A stretch of DNA of 54,126 bases from Mycolicibacterium pyrenivorans (lineage in GTDB: Bacteria; Actinomycetota; Actinomycetes; Mycobacteriales; Mycobacteriaceae), in contig NZ_JACKSH010000022.1 in NCBI RefSeq assembly GCF_025821625.1, forward strand, positions 1 through 54,126. The letters run 5' to 3'. A program made the translations under genes and the position numbers. The notes under the pieces are model-generated. The model ran no database searches. It worked only from the letters and a program-made list of their open reading frames with translations, and was not told the origin of the DNA. Shown here piece after piece: positions 1-9,089 of this stretch (the stretch's first letter is position 1; each line of letters opens with the position of its first letter).

Positions 1-95
1 AACCGTCGGCATCGAGATCATCAGGCACACCCCATGATCCCCTACACCCGCCACCGGCCCAGGCACCCCGCCCGGCGTGTTACTGACCCACGCTC
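1..95. other. Left window edge, no supported gene
   Basis: These 95 bases precede the stop codon of the first minus-strand gene. A short plus-strand open frame ends at a TGA near base 37 and could be the tail of a gene outside the window, but there is too little to identify. I see no RNA gene, repeat or hairpin terminator here. Confidence 0.4.
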
Positions 96-650
96 CTAGT
101 CGAACGTGGTCTGCGAGCAGGCGTCCGGTGTCGTGAGGTTCACGCCCGCGTACACCACTTGGATGTGTGAGCAGACGATGTAGTCGGCATCCAGCTTGGG
201 CCGCCCGGTGGCCCAGTCGGTCGGCCACGTGTTGCCCTGCAGCCGGTACTTCTCCACCGGTCCGCCGCCGAAGTAGATCGTGGTGAACTCCATGTCCCGC
301 AGCGACTTGAACATCCGGGTGTTCGCTGCCTGGAAGTCGGTGTCGAGGAACAGATTTCGGTCCGTCGATCGCAGCGTCGTGGTCTGGCGCGCCCACAGGT
401 CGTCGGGGAAACCGATCGGGCCCTGCGGCGTCCGCAGATTCGCGCTCGCGATGAAGAAGCACTGGTTGGCCGCCCGCACGCAGTCGGCGGTGGTGTGCAC
501 TTCGATCGCGGTCACCGGGTCGACGGGGATCGAGGCGTCAGCGGTGTCGAGTGCTGCCGACGCCCCGGAGACGGGGGTGACGAGCGCGAGGGCGAACCAG
601 GTCGCCGTGACCAGAGACAGTCCGGCGGACAGTCGGGCAAATCGCTTCAC
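96..650 (-). CDS. Predicted secreted protein of unknown function
   Basis: This gene encodes about 184 aa. It starts with a classic Sec signal peptide: a short basic n-region (VKRF), a hydrophobic core of about 20 residues and a small-residue cleavage area near VSGASA. The mature part has four cysteines (near TADC, NQC, IVC and DAC) that could form disulfides in the envelope or outside the cell. I do not recognise a catalytic motif. I chose the GTG at 650 because GGGAGG lies five bases upstream. An in-frame ATG at 689 overlaps the kshB stop but has no ribosome-binding site and would put 13 polar residues before the signal peptide. It lies just downstream of kshB on the same strand and is probably co-transcribed with it. 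Confidence 0.75.
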   Translation of the reverse strand: MKRFARLSAGLSLVTATWFALALVTPVSGASAALDTADASIPVDPVTAIEVHTTADCVRAANQCFFIASANLRTPQGPIGFPDDLWARQTTTLRSTDRNLFLDTDFQAANTRMFKSLRDMEFTTIYFGGGPVEKYRLQGNTWPTDWATGRPKLDADYIVCSHIQVVYAGVNLTTPDACSQTTFD

Positions 651-685
651 GTGTTCCTCCCGTGGCCGGAATGGTAGCCCGCGGC

Positions 686-1753
686 TCATTCGTCGTAGGT
701 GACTTCAACCGAATCGGAGCGCGGGTGCGCCTGGCACGCCAGGATCAGGCCCTCGTCGAGATCCTGCTGCTCGAGCACATCGTTGACCTCCATCTCGATC
801 TCACCCGACTTGATCAGCACCGCGCAGGCGCCACAGTGTCCCTCGCGGCAGGAGAAGGGTGCGTCCAGACCCTTGGCCAAGAGCACGTCGAGAAGTTTGG
901 CGTTGCGCGGCCAGGGCACCTCCTGGGTCTCGCCGTCGAGGGTCACGATCGCCGTGGCGGGACCCTCGTCGCTGTCGTCCTCCTCGATCACCACTGCCTT
1001 GAACGGGTCGGACTCCAGCGACTTGAACACCTCGATGTGGATGCGTTCGGCGGCGGCCCCCGATGTCTTCAGGGCCTCCTCGGCGGCCGCCATGAACGGC
1101 CCGGGTCCACAGATGAACGCCTCGCGCGTCGTGAACGGCGTGACCAGTTCGGACAGCGCGGTCGCGGTGGGCAGCCCCTGCACCGACTCCAGCCAGTGCA
1201 CGACGGTGAGCCGATCGGGGTACTTGGCCGCGAGATCGCGCAGGGCCGTGGCGAAGATGACGGAGTTCTCGTCACGATTCGCATAGACCAGCGTCACCTT
1301 TCCGCTGCCCTCGCTGAGCGCCGACTTCAGGATCGCCATCATCGGGGTGATCCCGCTGCCGGCCGCCAGCAGCAGGAAGTCGGTGTCGAGGGTCTTGGGG
1401 ACGAAGGTGCCCGACGGTGCCAGCACGTGCAGCTTCATGCCGGGGTGGGCGTTGTCGCACAGCCAGTTCGATGCGTAGCCGTCGGCGGTGCGCTTGATCG
1501 TCACGGTCATCGGATCGCCGGTGAACGGCGAGGTGCACAACGAGTAGCACCGGGCCACCGACCCCGTCCGATCGCTGGGCACCCGCAGCGTCAGGAACTG
1601 GCCGGGCGCGTAGTGCAACTTGTCGGCAGGGAGCTCGGGGGCTCCAGGGCCCTCGGGCGCCTTGAAAACCAGCGACCGCGAGTCGGACGTCTCCTCGATG
1701 ACGTCGGCGACCTCGAGCTCGAGCACGTGGCTGCCGAGCGGTTCATCGGTCAC
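686..1753 (-). CDS. kshB: 3-ketosteroid 9-alpha-hydroxylase reductase subunit KshB
   Basis: KshB passes electrons from NADH through FAD and a plant-type [2Fe-2S] cluster to the Rieske oxygenase KshA, which 9-alpha-hydroxylates 3-ketosteroids and so triggers opening of ring B. The order of domains is visible: an FAD-binding ferredoxin-reductase domain with RCYSLCTSP, an NAD-binding domain with GSGITPMMAI and ICGPGPFM, and a C-terminal ferredoxin domain with CREGHCGAC and a later LACQ. The GTG at 1753 is preceded by GGAGGG with seven bases of spacing. An upstream ATG at 1771 lacks such a site. The gene diverges from hsaA across a region with two KstR-type boxes, the arrangement known in M. tuberculosis (Rv3571 beside Rv3570c). 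No kshA is present in this window. Confidence 0.95.
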   Translation of the reverse strand: MTDEPLGSHVLELEVADVIEETSDSRSLVFKAPEGPGAPELPADKLHYAPGQFLTLRVPSDRTGSVARCYSLCTSPFTGDPMTVTIKRTADGYASNWLCDNAHPGMKLHVLAPSGTFVPKTLDTDFLLLAAGSGITPMMAILKSALSEGSGKVTLVYANRDENSVIFATALRDLAAKYPDRLTVVHWLESVQGLPTATALSELVTPFTTREAFICGPGPFMAAAEEALKTSGAAAERIHIEVFKSLESDPFKAVVIEEDDSDEGPATAIVTLDGETQEVPWPRNAKLLDVLLAKGLDAPFSCREGHCGACAVLIKSGEIEMEVNDVLEQQDLDEGLILACQAHPRSDSVEVTYDE

Positions 1754-1790
1754 TGGCCTGCCCTCCTTCATGCTGACTTCCGCCTATAAC

Positions 1791-1804
1791 TAGAACAGGT
1801 TACA
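1791..1804. promoter_or_regulatory. KstR-type operator, kshB-proximal
   Basis: TAGAACAGGTTACA matches the KstR half-site pattern T-N2-AAC-N2-GTT-N2-A at every fixed position. It lies 37 bases upstream of the kshB start. KstR is the TetR-family repressor of mycobacterial cholesterol genes and is released by CoA thioesters of steroid intermediates. The match is seen directly; binding is inferred. Confidence 0.85.
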
Positions 1805-1858
1805 GAAATGCATGTGCGCTGGTCCAGCGCCCACAGACATGCGCTGCTCGACACAAAT

Positions 1859-1872
1859 CGTAACGTGTTCTA
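1859..1872. promoter_or_regulatory. hsaA promoter: KstR-type operator and promoter, hsaA-proximal
   Basis: CGTAACGTGTTCTA matches T-N2-AAC-N2-GTT-N2-A except for the first T. A possible -10 hexamer, TAATCT at 1871-1876, overlaps its right end, so a bound repressor would block polymerase. Transcription would then start near 1883, giving a leader of roughly 90 bases before hsaA. Confidence 0.75.
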
Positions 1873-1884
1873 ATCTTTCTGTTA

Positions 1885-1948
1885 GCGATCTGCTCTTCGT
1901 GCAAGCGCACATCGCCGCGATCTGCTCTTCGCGCAAGCGCTCATCGCC
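1885..1948. repeat. Two tandem copies of a 32-bp repeat in the hsaA leader
   Basis: Bases 1885-1916 and 1917-1948 are head-to-tail copies that differ at two positions. Each contains the near-palindromic core GCGCAAGCGC or its variant. Shorter relatives in the opposite orientation lie at the hsaD/hsaC and hsaC/hsaB junctions. The block falls between the predicted hsaA transcription start and its ribosome-binding site. Confidence 0.9.
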
Positions 1949-1975
1949 AGGTCCATACTCTCGGGAGGCAAATCC

Positions 1976-3160
1976 GTGACGTCCATTGAACAGCGTGACG
2001 TGCAGTCGGTCCTAACCGGCATCGACGATCTGCTGCCGCGGATCGCCAAGCGCGCTCAGGCCGCCGAAGAACTGCGGCGCCTGCCCGATGAGACCGTGAA
2101 CGAACTCGACGAGGTCGGCTTCTTCAAGCTGCTCCAGCCCGAGCAGTGGGGTGGCATGCAGTGCGACCCCACCGTCTTCTACGAGGCGGTCCGGCGCCTC
2201 GCCAGCGCGTGTGGTTCCACCGGGTGGGTGTCGTCCATCATCGGTGTGCACAACTGGCACCTCGCCCTGTTCGACCAGCAGGCACAGGACGAGGTGTGGG
2301 GCAGCGACCCGACGGTGCGCGTCTCGTCGTCGTACGCCCCGATGGGTGCGGGCACCGTGGTCGACGGCGGATACCTGGTCAGCGGTGCGTGGCAGTGGTC
2401 CTCGGGCTGCGACCACGCGACGTGGGCGTTCCTCGGCGGACCGGTGATCAAGGACGGCAAGCCCGTCGACTTCGGCAGCTTCCTGATCCCGCGCAGCGAG
2501 TACCGCATCGACGACGTCTGGCATGTGGTCGGCTTGAAGGGCACCGGCAGCAACACCGTCGTCGTCAAGGACGTCTTCGTGCCACGGCACCGCTTCCTGT
2601 CCTACAAGGCGATGAACGACCGCACGGCCGGCGGCCTGGAGAACAACACCGCGCCGGTGTACAAGATGCCCTGGGGCACCATGCATCCCACCACCATCTC
2701 GGCCCCCATCATGGGAATGGCATACGGCGCCTACGACGCCCACGTCGAGCATCAGGGCAAGCGGGTCCGTGCGGCGTTCGCCGGCGAGAAGTCCAAGGAC
2801 GATCCGTTCGCGAAGGTGCGCATCGCCGAGGCCGCCAGTGACATCGACGCCGGCTGGCGCCAGCTGATCGGCAACGTCCGCGACGAATACGAACTGCTCA
2901 AGGCGGATCAGGAGATCCCGTTCGAGCTGCGTGCCCGCGCCCGGCGGGACCAGGTGCGGGCCACGGCGCGCGCCATCTCCTCTATCGACCTGCTGTTCGA
3001 GGCATCCGGCGCAACCGCGCTGGGCATCGAGCAACCGGTGCAACGATTCTGGCGGGACGCCCACGCCGGCCGGGTGCACGCGGCGAACGAGCCGGAGCGG
3101 GCCTACCTGATCTTCGGCAACAACGAATTCGGGTTGCCGCCGCAGGACACGATGGTTTAG
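1976..3160 (+). CDS. hsaA: 3-HSA 4-hydroxylase oxygenase subunit HsaA
   Basis: HsaA is the FMNH2-dependent oxygenase of a two-component monooxygenase that turns the phenol 3-HSA into the catechol 3,4-DHSA in steroid ring degradation. Its 394 aa are full length and have the acyl-CoA-dehydrogenase-like fold of the class D flavin monooxygenases. Recognisable landmarks are the N-terminal helical part, SGAWQWSSGCDHATW, and the C-terminal QRFWRDAHAGRVHA with a following FGLPP tail. The GTG start at 1976 has GGGAGG eight bases upstream. It is the first gene of the hsaA-hsaD-hsaC-hsaB operon, and its reductase partner HsaB is encoded last. Confidence 0.95.
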   Translation: MTSIEQRDVQSVLTGIDDLLPRIAKRAQAAEELRRLPDETVNELDEVGFFKLLQPEQWGGMQCDPTVFYEAVRRLASACGSTGWVSSIIGVHNWHLALFDQQAQDEVWGSDPTVRVSSSYAPMGAGTVVDGGYLVSGAWQWSSGCDHATWAFLGGPVIKDGKPVDFGSFLIPRSEYRIDDVWHVVGLKGTGSNTVVVKDVFVPRHRFLSYKAMNDRTAGGLENNTAPVYKMPWGTMHPTTISAPIMGMAYGAYDAHVEHQGKRVRAAFAGEKSKDDPFAKVRIAEAASDIDAGWRQLIGNVRDEYELLKADQEIPFELRARARRDQVRATARAISSIDLLFEASGATALGIEQPVQRFWRDAHAGRVHAANEPERAYLIFGNNEFGLPPQDTMV

Positions 3161-5003
<1,843 letters not shown>

Positions 5004-5007
5004 TAAT

Positions 5008-5034
5008 GACGAGCGCTTGCGCGAGGATTCATCG
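5008..5034. repeat. Dispersed repeat copy at the hsaC/hsaB junction
   Basis: This copy starts GACGAGCGCTTGCGCGAGGA and ends ATCG, following the reverse complement of the 32-bp repeat unit with a few changes. It occupies nearly all of the 34 bases between hsaC and hsaB and supplies the only purine-rich stretch (CGAGGA) that could act as the hsaB ribosome-binding site. Confidence 0.75.
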
Positions 5035-5037
5035 TTG

Positions 5038-5604
5038 ATGAGCGACCCTCCCATCGACCCGCGTACGTTCCGCAACGTGCTCGGCCAGTTCTGCACCGGC
5101 ATCACGGTGATCACCACGGTGCACGAGGGTGCGCCCGTCGGCTTCGCCTGCCAGTCGTTCGCCGCCCTGTCACTGGATCCGCCGCTGGTGCTGTTCTGCC
5201 CGACGAAAGTGTCGCGGTCCTGGCAGGCCATCGAGGCCAGCGGCAGCTTCTGCGTCAACATCCTGCACGAGAACCAGAAGGACGTCTCGGCGCGCTTCGG
5301 TTCCCGGGAACCGGACAAGTTCGCCGGTATCGACTGGGCACCGTCGAAACTCGGCTCGCCGATCATCGAGGGCTCACTGGCCCACATCGACTGCACGGTG
5401 AACTCCGTCCACGACGGCGGCGACCATTTCGTGGTCTTCGGTGCGGTGCACTCGCTGTCCGACGTCCCGAAGAAGAAGCCGCGACCGCTGCTGTTCTATC
5501 AGGGCGGGTACACCGGCATCGAGCCCGACAAGAACACGCCGGCGGATTGGCGCAATGACCTCGAGGCTTTCTTGACCGCGACGACGGAAGACACCTGGCT
5601 GTAG
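5038..5604 (+). CDS. hsaB: Flavin reductase subunit HsaB of 3-HSA hydroxylase
   Basis: HsaB uses NADH to reduce FMN and supplies the reduced flavin to HsaA. The 188-aa protein belongs to the HpaC-like flavin reductase family. GQFCTGITVITT, GFACQSFAALSLDPP and the FMN-contact region KVSRSWQAI are all conserved, as is the C-terminal DTWL. The ATG at 5038 gives MSDPPIDPRTF, matching the family start. A weak CGAGGA about ten bases upstream derives from the intergenic repeat. It is the last clearly conserved gene of the operon. In M. tuberculosis the next gene is nat, which is absent here. Confidence 0.94.
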   Translation: MSDPPIDPRTFRNVLGQFCTGITVITTVHEGAPVGFACQSFAALSLDPPLVLFCPTKVSRSWQAIEASGSFCVNILHENQKDVSARFGSREPDKFAGIDWAPSKLGSPIIEGSLAHIDCTVNSVHDGGDHFVVFGAVHSLSDVPKKKPRPLLFYQGGYTGIEPDKNTPADWRNDLEAFLTATTEDTWL

Positions 5605-5638
5605 CCGGGCAGACGTCCCCGAATCACACGCTTGTCAT

Positions 5639-5670
5639 TCATCCACACTGTTGGTAACTCCTGTGGATAA
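5639..5670. other. Pair of inverted DnaA-box-like sequences
   Basis: TCATCCACA (5639-5647) faces TGTGGATAA (5662-5670), whose complement TTATCCACA is the classic strong DnaA box. The pair also forms a 7-bp stem (ATCCACA / TGTGGAT) with a 14-base loop, so a weak terminator between the convergent hsaB and hydrolase genes is an alternative reading. Confidence 0.4.
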
Positions 5671-5675
5671 CTTTG

Positions 5676-6446
5676 TCACTCGAGGTGACGGTCGGCGAAC
5701 CCGATGATCGCCGAAGCGACGTCGCGGTGCTGGGACTCGTTGAGGATGTCGTGCCCGGCGCCGGCGAACTCGACCAGTGACAGCGACTCGATCTGCTCGG
5801 CATAGGCACGCACCGCACCGATCGGCGCGATCGGGTCGTTGACGCCGTGCACCGCGAGCGTCGGTACCGACAGCGTCGGCAGGTCGGATCCGAAGCGGTC
5901 CCAGCCCCGGTCCAACTCACGGACCAGCGCTGCGCCGTCGGCTTCGACGAACGCCAGCGGATCATTGGCCAGCGCGTCGAGGTAGAACGGATCGGCGGAC
6001 AGCGAACCCGGCTCGAGGTCGAGCGAGGTGTCGGCGTCGAGGAGTTCGGGCACCGGGATCAGTGGCGCGCCGGAGATGATGCCGGCCCGGTACCGATCGG
6101 AGCCGTCCAGAAGCCGGAACAGCGTCACGATCGATCCGAAGGAGTGCCCCTGCGCCAGCAGCGGAATCCCCGGGCACTGCTCCCGGGCCAGTTCGGTCAG
6201 GCTGTCGGCCAATGCCGAGCTGTCCTCGATGGACCCGAAATCGCCCCGTTCCCCCGGGCTCAGGCCGTGCCCGAACTGGTCGACGGCCCACAGGTCGATG
6301 CCTGCGGCGTTGAGCGCGAACCCGTACCGGTGGTAGAGCCCGGTGTGCTCGCCGAACCCGTGCAGGAAGATGACGGCGGCCCGGGTTTCGGCGGCCGCCC
6401 AGTGACGGTAGTACGCGCGGCCGCGGGCGTGCTCGATGAACGGCAT
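5676..6446 (-). CDS. Alpha/beta hydrolase, monoacylglycerol-lipase-like
   Basis: This 256-aa serine hydrolase probably cleaves an ester such as a lysophospholipid, monoacylglycerol or steroid ester. The sequence shows HGFGEHTG (oxyanion hole), WAVDQFGHGLS, the nucleophile elbow GHSFGS, an Asp in VHGVNDPIAP and a His in GAGHDIL, so the triad is complete. The length is usual for the monoglyceride-lipase group. No signal peptide is apparent, so it is likely cytosolic. The ATG at 6446 lacks a convincing ribosome-binding site. It is convergent with hsaB and divergent from the next SDR. Confidence 0.8.
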   Translation of the reverse strand: MPFIEHARGRAYYRHWAAAETRAAVIFLHGFGEHTGLYHRYGFALNAAGIDLWAVDQFGHGLSPGERGDFGSIEDSSALADSLTELAREQCPGIPLLAQGHSFGSIVTLFRLLDGSDRYRAGIISGAPLIPVPELLDADTSLDLEPGSLSADPFYLDALANDPLAFVEADGAALVRELDRGWDRFGSDLPTLSVPTLAVHGVNDPIAPIGAVRAYAEQIESLSLVEFAGAGHDILNESQHRDVASAIIGFADRHLE

Positions 6447-6491
6447 GACACGACTGCACCAGCCCGACCGCCCGAGCGCAATACCCCCGGA

Positions 6492-6497
6492 TACTGT
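6492..6497 (+). promoter_or_regulatory. Predicted -10 element giving a leaderless SDR transcript
   Basis: TACTGT fits the mycobacterial TANNNT -10 pattern. The expected start point seven bases downstream falls on or next to the GTG at 6504, and no ribosome-binding site is visible, which fits a leaderless mRNA. Confidence 0.5.
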
Positions 6498-6503
6498 GGG
6501 TCG

Positions 6504-7361
6504 GTGGGCACCTACGCAGTCACCGGGTCAGCGTCGGGCATGGGACATCAGGCGGCCGAACGTCTTCGCGCAGCCGGGCACAGGGTCGTCGGCGTCGATC
6601 TGAGGGACGCCGACGTGGTCGCAGACCTGTCCACTCCACAGGGACGTGCCGAAGCTGCCGACGCGGTGCTCGAGGCCATCGGAGGTGGTCCTCTGAGCGG
6701 GGCGGTGCTCTCCGCCGGGATCGGGCCCACGCCGGGGGCGGATCGTCCGCGGCTGATCTACCAGGTCAACTACTTCGGCGTCGTGGATCTGCTGACCGCG
6801 TGGCGGCCCGCGCTGGCCGCCGCCGGAAACGCCAAGGTGGTTGTGGTGGCGAGCAATTCGACCACCACGACGCCCGCGGTCCCGCGCAGGGCGGTGCGCG
6901 CCCTGCTCGCCGGCGACCCGGGGAAAGCGCAGCGCGCCGTCAGTCTGTTCGGCCCCGCGGCGCCGCCGATGGCCTACGCAGCGTCCAAGCTCGCGGTGTC
7001 GCGGTGGGTGCGGCGCCACGCGGTGACCGCCGACTGGGCAGGCGCCGGCATCCGCCTGAACGCGCTTTCCCCCGGCGCCATTCTGACCCCGCTGTTGGAG
7101 CAGCAGCTCGCCACACCGAGGGAGGCGAAGACGGTCAATGCGTTCCCGGTGCCGGTGGGCGGATTCGGCGACCCCGGCAGTCTGGCCGACTGGATGATCT
7201 TCATGTTGTCCGACGCTGCTGACTTCCTCTGCGGCAGTGTCATATTCGTCGACGGCGGCTCCGATGCCTACTTCCGGTCCGACTCCTGGCCCAAGGCGCC
7301 GTCGGTACTGGGCCTGCCCCGCTATCTCTGGCGGTTCGCCACCTTCTCCCGCAGGCTCTGA
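6504..7361 (+). CDS. SDR, 3-alpha-hydroxysteroid-dehydrogenase-like
   Basis: This 285-aa SDR resembles the bacterial 3-alpha-hydroxysteroid dehydrogenase / carbonyl reductase branch, which reversibly oxidises steroid hydroxyls with NAD. The cofactor motif is TGSASGMG. It is followed by VGVDLRDADVVADLS, which marks that branch, a NYFG segment in place of the usual NNAG, and the catalytic YAASK. The product binding loop GAILTPLL and a C-terminal DGGSDA are also seen. The GTG at 6504 is the first codon giving a complete Rossmann strand. The location beside hsa genes supports a steroid or related substrate, but that is inference. Confidence 0.8.
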   Translation: MGTYAVTGSASGMGHQAAERLRAAGHRVVGVDLRDADVVADLSTPQGRAEAADAVLEAIGGGPLSGAVLSAGIGPTPGADRPRLIYQVNYFGVVDLLTAWRPALAAAGNAKVVVVASNSTTTTPAVPRRAVRALLAGDPGKAQRAVSLFGPAAPPMAYAASKLAVSRWVRRHAVTADWAGAGIRLNALSPGAILTPLLEQQLATPREAKTVNAFPVPVGGFGDPGSLADWMIFMLSDAADFLCGSVIFVDGGSDAYFRSDSWPKAPSVLGLPRYLWRFATFSRRL

Positions 7362-7394
7362 TCCACAGCAGCTCCCGTCGTCGGAGCCGGTTGT

Positions 7395-7412
7395 GCTATA
7401 CATTCGTATAGC
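7395..7412. promoter_or_regulatory. Regulon A operator, GMC oxidoreductase promoter
   Basis: GCTATACATTCGTATAGC is a perfect inverted repeat with 7-bp arms and a 4-bp spacer, 36 bases before the GMC gene. It is one of nine related sites in the window. The TATAC arm could itself be part of the -10 element. Confidence 0.8.
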
Positions 7413-7448
7413 TCGGCTCGATCTCCCGGACGGTGAGAGGTACAGCGC

Positions 7449-9050
7449 ATGACCAGTTACGACTACATCATCGCCGGTGCAGGGTCTGCGGGGTGCGTGC
7501 TCGCGAACCGCCTGTCAGCCGATCCGCGGATCACGGTGCTGTTGATCGAAGCGGGCGGGACTGATCGCAATCCCCTCTTCAGCATTCCCAAGGGTGCGGG
7601 CAAGCTGTTCGAGAACGACAAGTACATGTGGCACTACTCGACCACGCCCTTCGGCTCCAAGCAGCACTCCGAGCAGTGGATGCGCGGAAAGGTGCTGGGC
7701 GGGTCGAGCTCGATCAACGGCATGGTCTACAACCGGGGCAATCGGTCCGACTACGACGGTATCGAACGCCTCGGCAACAAGGGCTGGGGCTGGGACGACA
7801 TGCTGCCGATCTTCCGCGGCATCGAAGACCACGAGTTCGGTCCATCGCCCACCCGTGGTGTCGGCGGGCCACTGCACATCTCCGTGCCACGCGATCCCGA
7901 CCCGCTCTGCGAGGAGATGATCGCGGCAGGCACATCGGTCGGGCTCGAGAACGTCGAGGATCTCAACGAATCCGACGACGAGCGCATCGGCTACGCGACG
8001 GCGACGATCAAGAACGGACGCAGGGTCAGCGCAGCGACCGCCTTCCTGAAGCCGGCACTGTCACGACCGAACCTCACGGTGCGCACCAACACGACCGCGC
8101 GGCGGATCACCTTCGCGAACGGCAGGGCCACCGGTCTGGAGGTCGCGAGCAACGGTGGGACGACACGGGTGCACGCCAACCGCGAGGTGATCGTCGCACT
8201 CGGTAGCCTGAACAGTCCGGTACTGCTGCAGCGCTCCGGGATCGGCCCGCGCGACGTCCTGGGAGCCGCAGGCGTCACCGCCTATCTGGTCCGGGACAAC
8301 GTCGGCCGAGGACTTCGCGAGCATCGCTGTGCCACACTGCGATACGAGTTGGTGGAAGACCTGGGCTACAACAAACAGCTCTCCAGCAGCTTCGCTCAGG
8401 CGCTGACGGGGGCGAAGTACCTGGCGACCCGCAAGGGTCCGCTGGCGGCACCGTCGTTCGACATCCTGGCATTCATGAAATCGCGGCCCGAGGTGGACCG
8501 TCCGGACGGGCAACTCCTGATGGGGCCGTGGACCCTCCCGCCCTACAACGTGGGAGAACCGGTGGCGATCCAGCGGCAGGCCGGCGTCTCATGCCTGGGC
8601 ATGGTGCTTCGTCCGACCTCGGAGGGCGCCATCGAGATCACCTCGGACGATCCCGACGCCGCCGTCCGGATCAACCCGAACTACCTTGCCACCGAATACG
8701 ATCGCGAGACCGCGGCGAACCTGCTGCGACGCATGCGGTCGATCTTCGAGCAATCGCCGATGGTCGAACGCATCAGCCACGAGACCTTCCCCGGGCCGGC
8801 GGTCCGCAGCGACGACGAACTCGTCGAATCCGTCCTCGACGGCGGCTACTGCGGCTATCACGCCGCGGGCAGCCTGGCCATGGGGCCCGGTGACGATGAC
8901 GTCGTCGACGGCCGACTCAGGGTGCGCGGCGTGGACAATCTACGCGTCGTCGACTGCTCGATACTGCCGACGATGGTGGCGGGCAATCTGAACGGACCGA
9001 TCATGGCGATCGCCTGGCGCGCGGCGGATTTCATCCTCGGAGAGCGCTAG
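7449..9050 (+). CDS. GMC-family FAD-dependent alcohol oxidoreductase
   Basis: This 533-aa flavoprotein belongs to the glucose-methanol-choline family, which oxidises alcohols to aldehydes or ketones. The N-terminal FAD Rossmann motif is GAGSAGCVLANRLS, followed at usual spacing by LLIEAGG. The first GMC signature includes GKVLGGSSSINGMVYNRG and the second is GSLNSPVLLQRSGIG. The catalytic pair is His in GYHAAGSLAMG and Asn in VAGNLNGPIM. The ATG at 7449 has GAGAGG upstream. The gene is monocistronic and carries its own regulon A operator. The substrate is unknown; choline dehydrogenases are the closest well-known relatives. Confidence 0.88.
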   Translation: MTSYDYIIAGAGSAGCVLANRLSADPRITVLLIEAGGTDRNPLFSIPKGAGKLFENDKYMWHYSTTPFGSKQHSEQWMRGKVLGGSSSINGMVYNRGNRSDYDGIERLGNKGWGWDDMLPIFRGIEDHEFGPSPTRGVGGPLHISVPRDPDPLCEEMIAAGTSVGLENVEDLNESDDERIGYATATIKNGRRVSAATAFLKPALSRPNLTVRTNTTARRITFANGRATGLEVASNGGTTRVHANREVIVALGSLNSPVLLQRSGIGPRDVLGAAGVTAYLVRDNVGRGLREHRCATLRYELVEDLGYNKQLSSSFAQALTGAKYLATRKGPLAAPSFDILAFMKSRPEVDRPDGQLLMGPWTLPPYNVGEPVAIQRQAGVSCLGMVLRPTSEGAIEITSDDPDAAVRINPNYLATEYDRETAANLLRRMRSIFEQSPMVERISHETFPGPAVRSDDELVESVLDGGYCGYHAAGSLAMGPGDDDVVDGRLRVRGVDNLRVVDCSILPTMVAGNLNGPIMAIAWRAADFILGER

Positions 9051-9089
9051 AGCGCACGCCCGCAACCGGTGCTGCCGCCCGTACTACTC

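Noticed and set aside
662..1789. 375-aa plus-strand open frame
   Set aside because: It is antisense to kshB and would read through its promoter side; its composition is not protein-like.
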